From Mesorhizobium liriopis (GTDB lineage: Bacteria > Pseudomonadota > Alphaproteobacteria > Rhizobiales > Rhizobiaceae): a stretch of 64,000 nucleotides of DNA. The notes under the pieces were generated by a model. That model made no database searches. It was not told the origin of the DNA and saw only the letters and a program-made list of their open reading frames with translations. This document shows positions 51,903-64,000 of this stretch, one piece after another. Positions within the stretch are counted from its first letter, which is position 1; every line of letters begins with the position of its first letter. The DNA is taken from positions 186,001 to 250,000 of the forward strand of contig NZ_JAMXQS010000008.1 of the NCBI RefSeq assembly GCF_024053505.1, read 5' to 3'. Position numbers and translations under genes: made by a program.

Positions 51903-51930
51903 GTCGAGCCTTATGCAACTGTCGAGCCTT
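51903..51930. promoter_or_regulatory. 10-bp direct repeat in the divergent fucose promoter
   Basis: GTCGAGCCTT occurs at 51903-51912 and again at 51921-51930, an 18-bp period with ATGCAA between. TTGCAT (51877-51882) and a further ATGCAA (52004-52009) lie nearby. Likely binding sites for the unknown regulator of both fucose operons. Confidence 0.4.
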
Positions 51931-52094
51931 CGATACGCTGTTTCGGCAGAAGGCAACATAGCTCTGTGGCAGCTGTCTTGTCATGGGTGAAATTGTCATT
52001 CATATGCAAGAAGCGCTCTGCCGGCCCGATTTGTCGACACAGGCGTTCTCTTGCGCCCCTATCGCGGCGATAATCTTCGTGAGGAGAGCAAACG

Positions 52095-52934
52095 ATGATC
52101 ATCGACACGCACCTGCATCTGATCGACAGGAACGCGCTCCATTACCCTTGGCTCGACACCGTGCCGCCGCTCGATCGCGACTTCACTCATGCCGAATATG
52201 CCGAGGAAGCGCGGTCTCTCGGGATCGAGGCGGCGCTGCATATGGAAGTGGATGTCGCCGAGACCGACATCGAGCGCGAGACCGCCCATGTCGAGCGACA
52301 GGCGCGCGAAGCCGGATCGCTCCTGCGCGGCGCCATCGCCTCGTGCCGGCCGGAGAATGCCGACTTTCCCCTGATGCTGAAACGCGTGTTGGCCAATCCC
52401 TTCGTGAGAGGGTTCCGCCGTGTGCTGCACGTGATGCCGGATGATCTGTCGGAAAGTGCGCTCTTCCGGGAGAATGTCGGGCGGCTTGGGGCGACGCATC
52501 TGCCCTTCGATCTCTGCGTGCTGCCGCGCCAGCACGGGCAAGCCATGGCACTCGCCGACCATGCACCGGCAACCCAGTTCGTGCTCGACCATTGCGGCGT
52601 GCCCGACATCAAGAGCGACGCCTGGGAGCCTTGGCGCACGCAGATCACTGAACTCGCGCGGCGGCCCAATATCGCTGCCAAGATTTCCGGCGTGATCGCC
52701 TATGCCGATGGCGAAAACTGGACGGTCGAAACGGTGCGACCTTATGTGGAGCATGTCATCGCCTGCTTCGGCTGGGACCGCGTCGTCTGGGGATCCGACT
52801 GGCCCGTCTGCCGGCTGGGCGGCGGCCTCACGCGGTGGGTCCATGCCACGCAGGCGCTGCTTTCCGGCGCGAGCGAGGAGGAGCGCACGAAGCTTTTGAG
52901 CGCGAACGCACGGCGCATCTGGCGGTTGAACTGA
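52095..52934 (+). CDS. L-fucono-1,5-lactonase (amidohydrolase family 2)
   Basis: A 279-residue amidohydrolase: metal motif IIDTHLHLID at the N-terminus, FVRGFRRVLHVMPDD, QFVLDHCGVPDIKSD, KISGVIAYAD and the C-terminal VVWGSDWPVCRLGGG with the catalytic Asp. Such enzymes open L-fuconolactone to L-fuconate. A GAGGAG site precedes the ATG. It is the first gene of the plus-strand fucose operon, divergent from the dehydratase operon. Confidence 0.88.
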   Translation: MIIDTHLHLIDRNALHYPWLDTVPPLDRDFTHAEYAEEARSLGIEAALHMEVDVAETDIERETAHVERQAREAGSLLRGAIASCRPENADFPLMLKRVLANPFVRGFRRVLHVMPDDLSESALFRENVGRLGATHLPFDLCVLPRQHGQAMALADHAPATQFVLDHCGVPDIKSDAWEPWRTQITELARRPNIAAKISGVIAYADGENWTVETVRPYVEHVIACFGWDRVVWGSDWPVCRLGGGLTRWVHATQALLSGASEEERTKLLSANARRIWRLN

Positions 52935-53031
52935 CGACCGCAGGCGGAGCGCCTGGGCAAACCTAATTGACAGGTCTCGGCCGAAACGGTTTGTGACGGC
53001 GTAAGAACAAGAATGAATGGAAGGAGGCGTG

Positions 53032-54123
53032 ATGGCTGAAGCTGAACTGCTCTTCGTGGGCTCGCTCAACCGTTCCACGCCCTATTTCCAGGGTGCGCGC
53101 GGTGTGGGGCTTTCGGTGTTCCGTTTCGACCCGGTAACGCTGTCCGCTCAGAAACTCGCCGAAACGAACGAGGTCGACAATCCGACCTATCTCTCGGTGA
53201 CGCCGGATGGGCGCTTCATCTATGCGAATTCGGAAGTTGCCGAATGGCGTGAGGGAACGGTGTCGGCCTACCGCTTCGAGCGGGAATCGGGCACGCTTCA
53301 CTATCTCAACAAGCAGCCGGCACTCGGCAGCATCACGGCGCATAATGCGATTACGCGCGATAGCTCGAAGCTGCTCGTCGCGAATTACGGCGCGGGCGAG
53401 GGCGGGCCGGACCAGTCGCTTGCCGTGTTCCGCCTCGAAGGCGATGGGCGTCTCAGCGTGCCGCTCGCCCATGCGCGCCACGAGGGCAAGGGTCCCAATG
53501 CCGAAAGACAGGAGCGGCCCCATGCCCACAGCGTCACGGAGTTGCCCGGCAATCTCGCGCTGGTCGCCGATCTGGGGACCGACCAACTCGTCACCTATGC
53601 GGTTACGGCCGATGGCGCCCTGACGCGTCGCGGTGAATTCAGCCTGCCCCCCGGCAGCGGTCCCCGCCATGTCGCGCTCTATCCCCATGGCCGCTTCGTG
53701 TTCGTCATCAACGAACTCGATTCCACGGTTGCGTCGCTTGCCATCGACGGCGAAGGGCGCCTTGCGCTCGTCGATATCCAGCCCGCGGTGCCGGATGGCA
53801 CGAGCGACAATCACTGCTCGGATATCCAGATTTCACCCGATGGCCGCTTTCTCTACGGCGGCAACCGGGGCCACGATTCCATCGTGACGCTCGAAGTGAA
53901 CCCGGACAGCGGCAAACTCGCGGTTCTCGACCATACGCCCTGCGGTGGCGCGACACCGCGCAATCTCTGTCTGTCGCGCTCGGGCCGCTTCCTGTTTTGC
54001 GCCAACCAGAATGCCGACCGCATCGCGATCTTCCGGCGCGACGAAAATACCGGGCACCTGTCCGATACGGGTGCCGGTATCGAGGTCGGCACGCCCATGT
54101 GCATCAAGACCGCGATGGCTTGA
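53032..54123 (+). CDS. Lactonase family, seven-bladed beta-propeller (6-phosphogluconolactonase-like)
   Basis: A 363-residue protein with repeated propeller strands such as NPTYLSVTPDGRFIYANSEV, PRHVALYPHGRFVFVINELD and DIQISPDGRFLYGGNRGHDS. This is the Pgl/YbhE lactonase fold. It is cytosolic (no signal peptide). An AAGGAGG site precedes the ATG at 53032. It would hydrolyse a sugar lactone, perhaps the 1,4-lactone form of fuconate or the lactone of a parallel sugar such as galactose or arabinose. This is a second lactonase of a different fold in the same operon. Confidence 0.85.
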   Translation: MAEAELLFVGSLNRSTPYFQGARGVGLSVFRFDPVTLSAQKLAETNEVDNPTYLSVTPDGRFIYANSEVAEWREGTVSAYRFERESGTLHYLNKQPALGSITAHNAITRDSSKLLVANYGAGEGGPDQSLAVFRLEGDGRLSVPLAHARHEGKGPNAERQERPHAHSVTELPGNLALVADLGTDQLVTYAVTADGALTRRGEFSLPPGSGPRHVALYPHGRFVFVINELDSTVASLAIDGEGRLALVDIQPAVPDGTSDNHCSDIQISPDGRFLYGGNRGHDSIVTLEVNPDSGKLAVLDHTPCGGATPRNLCLSRSGRFLFCANQNADRIAIFRRDENTGHLSDTGAGIEVGTPMCIKTAMA

Positions 54124-54167
54124 TGCATCCGGCCTGATCATCTTCCCTGTCAATTCGAGGAGAAACC

Positions 54168-55019
54168 ATGAAGCTGCTCCGTATCGGTGCCAAGGGTGCC
54201 GAAAAGCCTGCCATCCGTCTTGAAGACGGCACGATCCGCGATCTGTCGAGCGTGATCACCGATCTCGGCGGCGACGCGCTCTCGGATAGCGCGCTCGAGG
54301 AAATCCGCCAGGCCGATCTCCAGTCCATGCCCGAACTCGATGCAAATGAACGCATCGGGCCGTGCGTCGCCAATGTCGGCAAGTTCATCTGCATCGGCCT
54401 GAACTATGCCGACCACGCCGCCGAGACGGGAGCGCCCATTCCCGCCGAGCCGATCCTGTTCATGAAGGCGACTTCTGCCATCATCGGGCCGAACGACGAC
54501 GTGATCATCCCGAAGAACGCGATCAAGCCGGATTGGGAAGTCGAGCTCGGCGTCGTGATCGGCACCGAAGCGCGCTATGTGGACGAGGCCAATGCTCTCG
54601 ATCACGTCGCCGGCTATTGCGTGGTCAACGACCTGTCGGAACGCCATTTCCAGATCGAGCGTGGCGGGCAGTGGGTGAAGGGCAAGTCGGCGGACACGTT
54701 CGGACCCATCGGCCCGTGGCTCGTCACGCGTGACGAGGTGGCCGACCCGCAAAACTTGGGCATGTGGCTGGAAGTTGACGGCCACCGCTATCAGGATGGC
54801 TCGACCAAGACGATGGTCTTCGGCGTCGCTCACCTCGTCTCCTATGTGTCGCAGTTCATGAGCCTGCAGCCCGGCGACATCATCACCACCGGCACGCCGC
54901 CCGGCGTCGGCATGGGCATCAAGCCCGAGCCCGTCTGGCTCAAGCCCGGCAATGTGATGCGGCTCGGCATCGAAGGGCTCGGCGAGCAGCAGCAGAGCGT
55001 TCGCGCTTACGAAGGCTGA
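54168..55019 (+). CDS. Fumarylacetoacetate hydrolase-family protein, likely 2,4-diketo-3-deoxy-L-fuconate hydrolase
   Basis: A 283-residue FAH-fold enzyme: FICIGLNYADHAAETGAPIP, KPDWEVELGVVIG with the metal Glu residues, VVNDLSERHFQIERGGQWVK, KGKSADTFGPIGPWLVT and ITTGTPPGVGMGIKP. In the non-phosphorylative fucose/rhamnose routes this family cleaves the diketo acid to pyruvate and L-lactate. A GAGGAGAAA site precedes the ATG. Its place in the operon completes the route begun by the lactonase, dehydratase and SDR. Confidence 0.9.
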   Translation: MKLLRIGAKGAEKPAIRLEDGTIRDLSSVITDLGGDALSDSALEEIRQADLQSMPELDANERIGPCVANVGKFICIGLNYADHAAETGAPIPAEPILFMKATSAIIGPNDDVIIPKNAIKPDWEVELGVVIGTEARYVDEANALDHVAGYCVVNDLSERHFQIERGGQWVKGKSADTFGPIGPWLVTRDEVADPQNLGMWLEVDGHRYQDGSTKTMVFGVAHLVSYVSQFMSLQPGDIITTGTPPGVGMGIKPEPVWLKPGNVMRLGIEGLGEQQQSVRAYEG

Positions 55020-55029
55020 TCGCAACAAG

Positions 55030-55111
55030 GCGGTCCGTTTCGGGAGCAGCGGACCGCTGATCAAATTTATATGCCGTAACGGGAGTTCGGCTGCTTGACG
55101 CTGCCGAACTC
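55030..55111 (+). terminator. Two stem-loops after the fucose operon
   Basis: GCGGTCCG (55030-55037) pairs with CGGACCGC (55050-55057), followed by an AT-rich stretch; this may end the operon. A second perfect repeat, GAGTTCGGC (55083-55091) and GCCGAACTC (55103-55111), has no T-run and could be a regulatory site for the MFS gene. Confidence 0.5.
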
Positions 55112-55196
55112 TGCGCGTAGCCGCGAAACCGAAGCCGGAACGATCGATCCGGTTGCTCCCGCCTGAGGATCAGGCCAGGCAGAGGCAGTGTGGTCC

Positions 55197-56507
55197 ATGG
55201 CAGTGGCGGTCGATGAAATCCTGACTCAAGCGGGTGCCGGTGCATTCCAGCGCCGGCTTTTAGGCATTTTCGGTCTCGTCTGGGCGGCGGATGCCATGCA
55301 GGTGCTGGCCGTCGGCTTCACGGCCGCAGCGATTGCCGCGACCTTCGAACTTACGGTGCCCGAAGCTCTGCAGACGGGAACCCTCTTTTTTCTCGGCATG
55401 CTGATCGGCGCGAGCCTGTTTGGTCGGCTTGCCGATCGCTACGGGCGCCGCAACATCCTGCTTGCGACCGTCACGGCCGATGCCGTGTTCGGTCTTCTCT
55501 CCGTCGTTGCGCCGTCCTTCGGTGTCCTTCTGCTCTGCCGCTTCCTGACCGGCATCGCGGTCGGCGGCACCTTGCCGGTGGATTACGCGATGATGGCCGA
55601 GTTCCTGCCGCCGAAGAATCGCGGGCGCTGGCTCGTGGCACTGGAGGGCTTCTGGGCCGTCGGCACGGTGATCGTCGCCCTCGCTGCGTGGGCCGCGGCC
55701 TCATATGGTCTCGTCGATCCGTGGCGCTGGATATTCCTGGTCACGGCCCTGCCTGCGCTGATCGGCGTCGGCTTGCGCCTCTGGGTGCCGGAATCCCCTC
55801 TCTACCTCATCAGAACGGGCCGCGAGGCGGAAGCGCGGGCCACGCTCGACCGCGTGCTCGAAACCAACGGCAAATCCAAGCTGCCGACGGGCATCAGGCT
55901 TGCGCTGCCCGCGGTGGGCGCCGGCGGCGGCATCTTCTCGCCCGCACTGCGGCGTCACACCCTGATCATGCTGATCGTCTGGTTTCTGGTTTCGCTGTCC
56001 TATTACGGCGTCTTCACCTGGATGCCGGCGCGTCTTGCGGGCGAGGGCTTCGGTTTCGTGCGCGGCTATGGCTTTCTGGTGGTCGTCGCGCTCGCCCAGG
56101 TGCCGGGCTATGTGCTGGCCGGCTATGGCGTCGAGGCTTGGGGGCGCAAGCCGACACTGGTGGGCTTCCTGTTTCTGAGCGCGCTCGGCTGCCTTCTTTT
56201 CGTGGTGGCCGGCGAGGCCTGGATGATCGGTGGCGCGATCCTCCTGATGAGCTTTTCGCTTCTCGGCACATGGGGGGCGCTCTATGCCTTCACGCCGGAA
56301 CTCTACCCCACCGAATCGCGTGCGACAGGCATGGGTGCCGCAGGCGCCGTGGCACGGCTGGGCGGACTTCTCGCCCCCTCGGCTCTGGCCCTCGTCGTGG
56401 CGCAAGGCTTCAACTGGGCGGTCGGCCTTTTTGCCGTGCTGCTGGCGCTCGCCGGCTTCGCCGCACTCCTGCTTCAGGCCGAAACGAGGCGCGTGGCGCT
56501 TAGGTGA
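55197..56507 (+). CDS. MFS transporter (sugar porter/NiaP-like)
   Basis: A 436-residue, twelve-helix transporter. The loop 2-3 motif GRLADRYGRRNILL, helix 4-5 RFLTGIAVGGTLPVDYAMMA, PESPLYLIRTGREAEARATL after helix 6 and the late PELYPTESRATGMGAAGAVA place it in the sugar-porter/organic-cation group. The ATG at 55197 was used with AGAGG 11 bp before it; a GTG at 55188 is less likely. It may bring in L-fucose or a related acid, being 178 bp after the fucose operon. Confidence 0.85.
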   Translation: MAVAVDEILTQAGAGAFQRRLLGIFGLVWAADAMQVLAVGFTAAAIAATFELTVPEALQTGTLFFLGMLIGASLFGRLADRYGRRNILLATVTADAVFGLLSVVAPSFGVLLLCRFLTGIAVGGTLPVDYAMMAEFLPPKNRGRWLVALEGFWAVGTVIVALAAWAAASYGLVDPWRWIFLVTALPALIGVGLRLWVPESPLYLIRTGREAEARATLDRVLETNGKSKLPTGIRLALPAVGAGGGIFSPALRRHTLIMLIVWFLVSLSYYGVFTWMPARLAGEGFGFVRGYGFLVVVALAQVPGYVLAGYGVEAWGRKPTLVGFLFLSALGCLLFVVAGEAWMIGGAILLMSFSLLGTWGALYAFTPELYPTESRATGMGAAGAVARLGGLLAPSALALVVAQGFNWAVGLFAVLLALAGFAALLLQAETRRVALR

Positions 56508-56578
56508 TGTAATCTGACGCTGCGTCACCGCAGGCTCTGCTCTAGGCTTGTGCGTTCCTTAACGCTAAGCCTGGAATT

Positions 56579-60700
<4,122 letters not shown>

Positions 60701-60709
<9 letters not shown>

Positions 60710-60740
60710 ACCCGTATTCTCGTTGTCATGGAACTGTCGT
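60701..60740 (+). promoter_or_regulatory. PHO box (four 11-bp-spaced units) upstream of pstS
   Basis: Units begin exactly 11 bp apart: CTGTCAT (60701), a weak CCGTATT (60712), TTGTCAT (60723) and CTGTCGT (60734). This matches the PhoB-binding direct-repeat pattern. The first unit overlaps the last codons of the preceding kinase gene. PhoB should switch on pst here when phosphate is low. Confidence 0.85.
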
Positions 60741-60893
60741 GAAACGCCCTTAAGGCCTCTTCCCATCGCTCAAAGAGGCGATCGGGGACAGGCCGAAGGG
60801 TCGGCCGAACTCCCCGCACCAATCCTTCATATGCCGGCTTTGCCACTCAGGTTGCCGGCTCAACAAAGACCCGGTCCAGCAGGAGCAGGCCTG

Positions 60894-61931
60894 ATGAAAT
60901 CCACCCTTCTCGGCGCAAGCGTCGCAGCGCTCGCCATCGCCCTTTCCGCCGGCGCGGCCTCGGCGCGCGACCAGATCCAGGTCGCCGGTTCGTCCACCGT
61001 GCTGCCTTACGCCAAGATCGTCGCCGAGACGTTCGGCGAGACCTTCAACAACTTCAAGACCCCGGTCGTCGAGTCGGGCGGTTCGGGCGCCGGCATCAAG
61101 GAATTCTGCCGCGGCGTCGGCGAGAACACCATCGACATCGCCAACTCCTCGCGTCCGATCAAGAGCACGGAAGTCGAGTCCTGCAAGGCGGCCGGCGTGA
61201 CCGACATCCAGGAAGTGAAGATCGGCTATGACGGCATCGTCTTCGCCACCGACATCGCGGGTCCGGATTGGGCACTGAAGCCCGAGGACATCTACAAGGC
61301 GCTCGCCGCGCAGGTCGTTGTGGACGGCAAGCTCGTCGCCAACCCGAACACCAAGTGGAACCAGGTGAACTCGGCGCTGCCGGATTGGGACATCGCGGCC
61401 TACATTCCGGGCGAAAAGCACGGCACCCGTGAAGTGTTCGAAGAAAAGCTGCTTCACAAGGGCTGCGAAGCTGCCGGCGGGCTCGAGGCCGCCAAGGCCG
61501 GCGGTCTCGACGAGAAGGCCGCCAACGCAGCCTGCATCGCGGTCCGCAAGGACGGCAAGGCCGTGGACATCGACGGCGACTATTCCGAGACGCTTGCCCG
61601 CATCGCGTCCAACAAGACCGGCGTCGGCGTGTTCGGCCTCGCTTTCTACGAGAACAATGCCGACAAGCTGAAGGTCGCGACCGTGGACGGCATCACGCCT
61701 TCGGTCGACACGATCGCCAAGGGCGAGTACCCGGTGTCGCGTCCGCTCTTCTTCTACGTCAAGAAGGCGCATCTGGGCGTGATCCCCGGCCTCAAGGAAT
61801 ATGTCGACTTCTTCCTCGACGACCAGATGATCGGCCCGGACAGCCCGCTCGCCGAGTATGGTCTGGTTTCGGCTCCCGATGCCGAGCGTGAAGAGCAGCG
61901 CAAGGCGTTCGATAGCGGCAAGACCATGTAA
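60894..61931 (+). CDS. pstS: Phosphate ABC transporter, periplasmic phosphate-binding protein
   Basis: A 345-residue binding protein with a signal peptide ending GAASA. It shows VAGSSTVLPYAKIVAETFGE, the phosphate-site ESGGSGAGIKEFCRG, DIANSSRPIK and GEKHGTREVFEE. AGGAG lies before the ATG at 60894; the longer open frame includes the promoter. The gene is preceded by a PHO box and followed by a strong terminator, then pstC and pstA. Confidence 0.95.
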   Translation: MKSTLLGASVAALAIALSAGAASARDQIQVAGSSTVLPYAKIVAETFGETFNNFKTPVVESGGSGAGIKEFCRGVGENTIDIANSSRPIKSTEVESCKAAGVTDIQEVKIGYDGIVFATDIAGPDWALKPEDIYKALAAQVVVDGKLVANPNTKWNQVNSALPDWDIAAYIPGEKHGTREVFEEKLLHKGCEAAGGLEAAKAGGLDEKAANAACIAVRKDGKAVDIDGDYSETLARIASNKTGVGVFGLAFYENNADKLKVATVDGITPSVDTIAKGEYPVSRPLFFYVKKAHLGVIPGLKEYVDFFLDDQMIGPDSPLAEYGLVSAPDAEREEQRKAFDSGKTM

Positions 61932-61995
61932 AGAACGGATCGGCTAGGGGTGCTGGGCTCGATGCCCGACGCTCCGGCCTTTCCTTCAGGACTAG

Positions 61996-62026
61996 GCGAA
62001 GCGCGGCTTCTCGCGCTTCGCTTTTT
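61996..62026 (+). terminator. Rho-independent terminator/attenuator between pstS and pstC
   Basis: GCGAAGCGCG (61996-62005) pairs perfectly with CGCGCTTCGC (62012-62021) over a 6-nt loop, followed by TTTTT. It should give more PstS than membrane components from the shared promoter. Confidence 0.9.
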
Positions 62027-62115
62027 GGCGGCAGGAACCAGCCCGCTGCCAGAGTTTTCCGGCACACGCGCCGCATGAGGCGGCGAGCCTGCCACCGCAT
62101 TCTCGGGAGCCCGCA

Positions 62116-63579
62116 ATGACAGCGGCTGTTTTCGGCCTCATCATCCTGATCGGCGCCATCGGTTTCGTTGTCGGCCGCAGCCGTGCCGCCGGCCAATCGA
62201 CGGCCCAGGGCAAGCTCCACTCGCTTCCGCACTATCATGGCTGGTGGGCGTTTCTGCTCGCGGTCGTGCCCGCAATCCTCTTCCTTCTCGTGTGGGATGT
62301 CGGCTCCTCGGTCTATGCCGACCGCACCATGCTCGCTCAGGTCGAGGCCCATTCGGGCGAAGACCAGTCGGCCAGCCCGACGCTCGCCGGCAGCTTGACG
62401 CGCTCGCTCGCCACCGCATTCAGCCGCCTCGACAGCGCGACCCTCGACGGCCTGCCCGCGACGGCGACCGAGCTCAAGCCGGTGCTCGCGCAGCACGGCA
62501 TGAACCTCGCCGACAACGTTCAGGATTATATGATCCCGATCGCCAAGGAGGCTTCGGCGCGCGCCAAGAGCCTTTATCTGGCGGGTGCCGTGGTCGCGCT
62601 GATCGCCTCGCTCGGCGGCGTCTTCATCGGCCTGTCGCAGGTTTCGCTCCGGGCACGTGCCCGCAACCGTGTCGAGCGCCTGCTGCGCTATGCGCTTCTC
62701 GGCGCGTCCACCATCGCCATCATGACCACTGTCGGCATCGTGCTTTCGATGCTGTTTCAGACGATCACCTTCTTTTCGCAGGTGTCGCCGGTCGGGTTCT
62801 TCTTCGGCACGGTCTGGGACCCGCGCTTCGCGGCTGCGGGCTCCGGTGGTTCGACCGGCCAGTTCGGCCTGATCCCGCTCCTTGCCGGCACGCTGTACAT
62901 CGCGCTCGTCGCCCTTCTGGTCGCGGTCCCCATCGGCCTGATGGCCGCCGTCTACATGGCCGAATATGCCAAGCCGCATGTGCGCTCGATCGTGAAGCCC
63001 GCGCTCGAACTCCTCGCCGGTATCCCGACCATCGTCTACGGCATTTTCGCGCTCATCACGCTCGGCCCCTGGTTGCGCGACCTGAGTGCTGCGCTCACCG
63101 GCGGCTCGCCCTTCATTCAGGCGCAGAGCATCTTCACCGCCGGTCTCGTGATGGGCATCATGCTGATCCCGGTCGTGTCCTCGCTGTCCGATGACATCAT
63201 CACCGCCGTGCCCAAAGCCATGCGCGATGGCTCGCTGGGCCTGGGGGCCACGCGTTCGGAAACCATCAAGAAGGTGGTTTTGCCGGCAGCCCTTCCGGGC
63301 ATCGTGGGCGCCGTGCTGCTGACCGCCTCGCGCGCCATCGGCGAGACCATGATCGTGGTTCTGGCCGCCGGCGTTGCCGCCAACCTCACGATCAACCCGT
63401 TCGAGGCGATGACCACCATCACGGTGAAGATCGTCAATCAGCTGACGGGCGATCTCGAATTCAACTCGCCGCAGACGCTCGTCGCCTTCGCGCTCGGCAT
63501 GACGCTCTTCGTCGTCACGCTCGTCATGAACATCGCGGCCCTCTACATCGTCCGCAAGTACCGGGAGCAGTACGAATGA
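62116..63579 (+). CDS. pstC: Phosphate ABC transporter permease PstC (long form)
   Basis: A 487-residue permease. The N-terminal 180 residues contain extra helices (FGLIILIGAIGFVVGRSRAA, WWAFLLAVVPAILFLLVWDV) and a periplasmic loop not found in short enterobacterial PstC; this long form is usual in alphaproteobacteria. The core has MAAVYMAEYAKPHVRSIVKP, ELLAGIPTIVYGIFALITLG and the EAA-like AMRDGSLGLGATRSETIKKV. It overlaps pstA by four bases. Confidence 0.94.
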   Translation: MTAAVFGLIILIGAIGFVVGRSRAAGQSTAQGKLHSLPHYHGWWAFLLAVVPAILFLLVWDVGSSVYADRTMLAQVEAHSGEDQSASPTLAGSLTRSLATAFSRLDSATLDGLPATATELKPVLAQHGMNLADNVQDYMIPIAKEASARAKSLYLAGAVVALIASLGGVFIGLSQVSLRARARNRVERLLRYALLGASTIAIMTTVGIVLSMLFQTITFFSQVSPVGFFFGTVWDPRFAAAGSGGSTGQFGLIPLLAGTLYIALVALLVAVPIGLMAAVYMAEYAKPHVRSIVKPALELLAGIPTIVYGIFALITLGPWLRDLSAALTGGSPFIQAQSIFTAGLVMGIMLIPVVSSLSDDIITAVPKAMRDGSLGLGATRSETIKKVVLPAALPGIVGAVLLTASRAIGETMIVVLAAGVAANLTINPFEAMTTITVKIVNQLTGDLEFNSPQTLVAFALGMTLFVVTLVMNIAALYIVRKYREQYE

Positions 63580-64000
63580 CCGACATCGCGTCTTCCGGCA
63601 CGCTCATCGACGCCAAGGCGCCGCCGCGCCGCGACATCGGCCTCAAGCGCCGCTACGCCGCCGAACGCCGCTTCCGCATCTATGGCATCCTGGCCGTTTC
63701 GGTCGGCCTGGTCTTTCTGGCCGTGATGCTCTTCTCGATCATCTCCCAGGGCTACACCGCGTTCAGCCAGACCGCGGTCACCCTGCCGATCACCTTCGAT
63801 CCAGCCGTGATCGACCCCAAGAACGAGCGAGAGAGCGATCCCACCAAGCTGCAGACCGCCAACTATCCTGCGCTTGCGCAAAAGGCCTTGGCCGAAAAAC
63901 TCGGCTTCGCCGCCAACGACCGGGCCGCCACCCGCCAGCTGCGCGGCTTCCTGTCGGACACCTCGCGCGTTCAGTTGCGTGACATCGTGATGGCCGACCC
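63576..64000 (+). CDS. pstA: Phosphate ABC transporter permease PstA, N-terminal part
   Basis: The frame opens with ATG at 63576, overlapping the pstC stop (ATGA), and runs off the window; 141 residues are visible. A basic start (RRDIGLKRRYAAERRFRIYG) precedes the first helix (LAVSVGLVFLAVMLFSIISQ) and a long periplasmic loop, as in the long PstA proteins that pair with long PstC. The conserved permease core lies beyond the edge. Confidence 0.9.
   Translation, partial: MTDIASSGTLIDAKAPPRRDIGLKRRYAAERRFRIYGILAVSVGLVFLAVMLFSIISQGYTAFSQTAVTLPITFDPAVIDPKNERESDPTKLQTANYPALAQKALAEKLGFAANDRAATRQLRGFLSDTSRVQLRDIVMAD

Overview
The window is high-GC, densely packed DNA from an alphaproteobacterium, most likely a member of the Hyphomicrobiales (Rhizobiales). 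The evidence is a fused NanE/NanK enzyme, a YtfQ-type sugar importer, the cyoABCD - surf1 - ActS/ActR order, hmuTUV with an IsdG-like HmuQ, a RirA-type TGA-N9-TCA box, and a pst operon with the long alphaproteobacterial PstC. The family or genus cannot be fixed from sequence alone. No rRNA, tRNA, CRISPR array, insertion sequence or phage gene was seen. It looks like chromosomal or chromid DNA rich in transport, sugar catabolism and signalling genes.

Region 1 (1-12331) is an amino-sugar catabolism island. It holds the end of a GntR regulator, a NanE-NanK fusion, an ABC importer without an ATPase (binding protein plus two permeases), a divergent GatZ/KbaZ protein, a DeoR/AgaR-type repressor, a BadF-type amino-sugar kinase, a second ABC importer without an ATPase, and an AgaS-like SIS enzyme. 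Together kinase, SIS deaminase and GatZ could form an aldolase-free route from galactosamine to fructose-6-phosphate.

Region 2 (12390-18861) is a signalling cluster: a CHASE2 class III nucleotide cyclase, a FecR-TPR-outer-membrane-barrel protein and, divergently, a small membrane protein that resembles Pycsar (PycTM) effectors. This is the best candidate for an undescribed system. Region 3 (18875-25280) is a polyamine/amine uptake and oxidation operon (XRE-cupin regulator, PotD-B-C-A-type importer, FAD amine oxidase, cupin), followed by an MHS-type MFS transporter (25348-26661).

Region 4 (26843-33707) encodes the bo3-type quinol oxidase CyoABCD, SURF1 and the redox two-component pair ActS/ActR (RegB/RegA). 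After a polyol-dehydrogenase-like SDR comes Region 5 (34531-40175), haem uptake: hmuTUV on the minus strand, and divergently a TonB-dependent haem receptor and an IsdG-type haem monooxygenase. A glyoxalase-like protein follows.

Region 6 (41124-46515) is a ytfQRT-yjfF-like sugar importer with a FadR-type GntR regulator. Next is a hybrid histidine kinase with an N-terminal ParD-like ribbon-helix-helix. Region 7 (49825-56507) is a non-phosphorylative L-fucose pathway: fuconate dehydratase, keto-deoxy-fuconate dehydrogenase, fuconolactonase, a beta-propeller lactonase, a diketo-acid hydrolase and an MFS transporter. Region 8 holds a 1376-residue multi-PAS hybrid kinase and the start of the Pho-regulated pst operon, with a four-unit PHO box.

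Three of the binding-protein genes (1895, 41124, 60894) are followed by a strong hairpin before the downstream transporter genes, a recurrent way of making more binding protein than membrane component.
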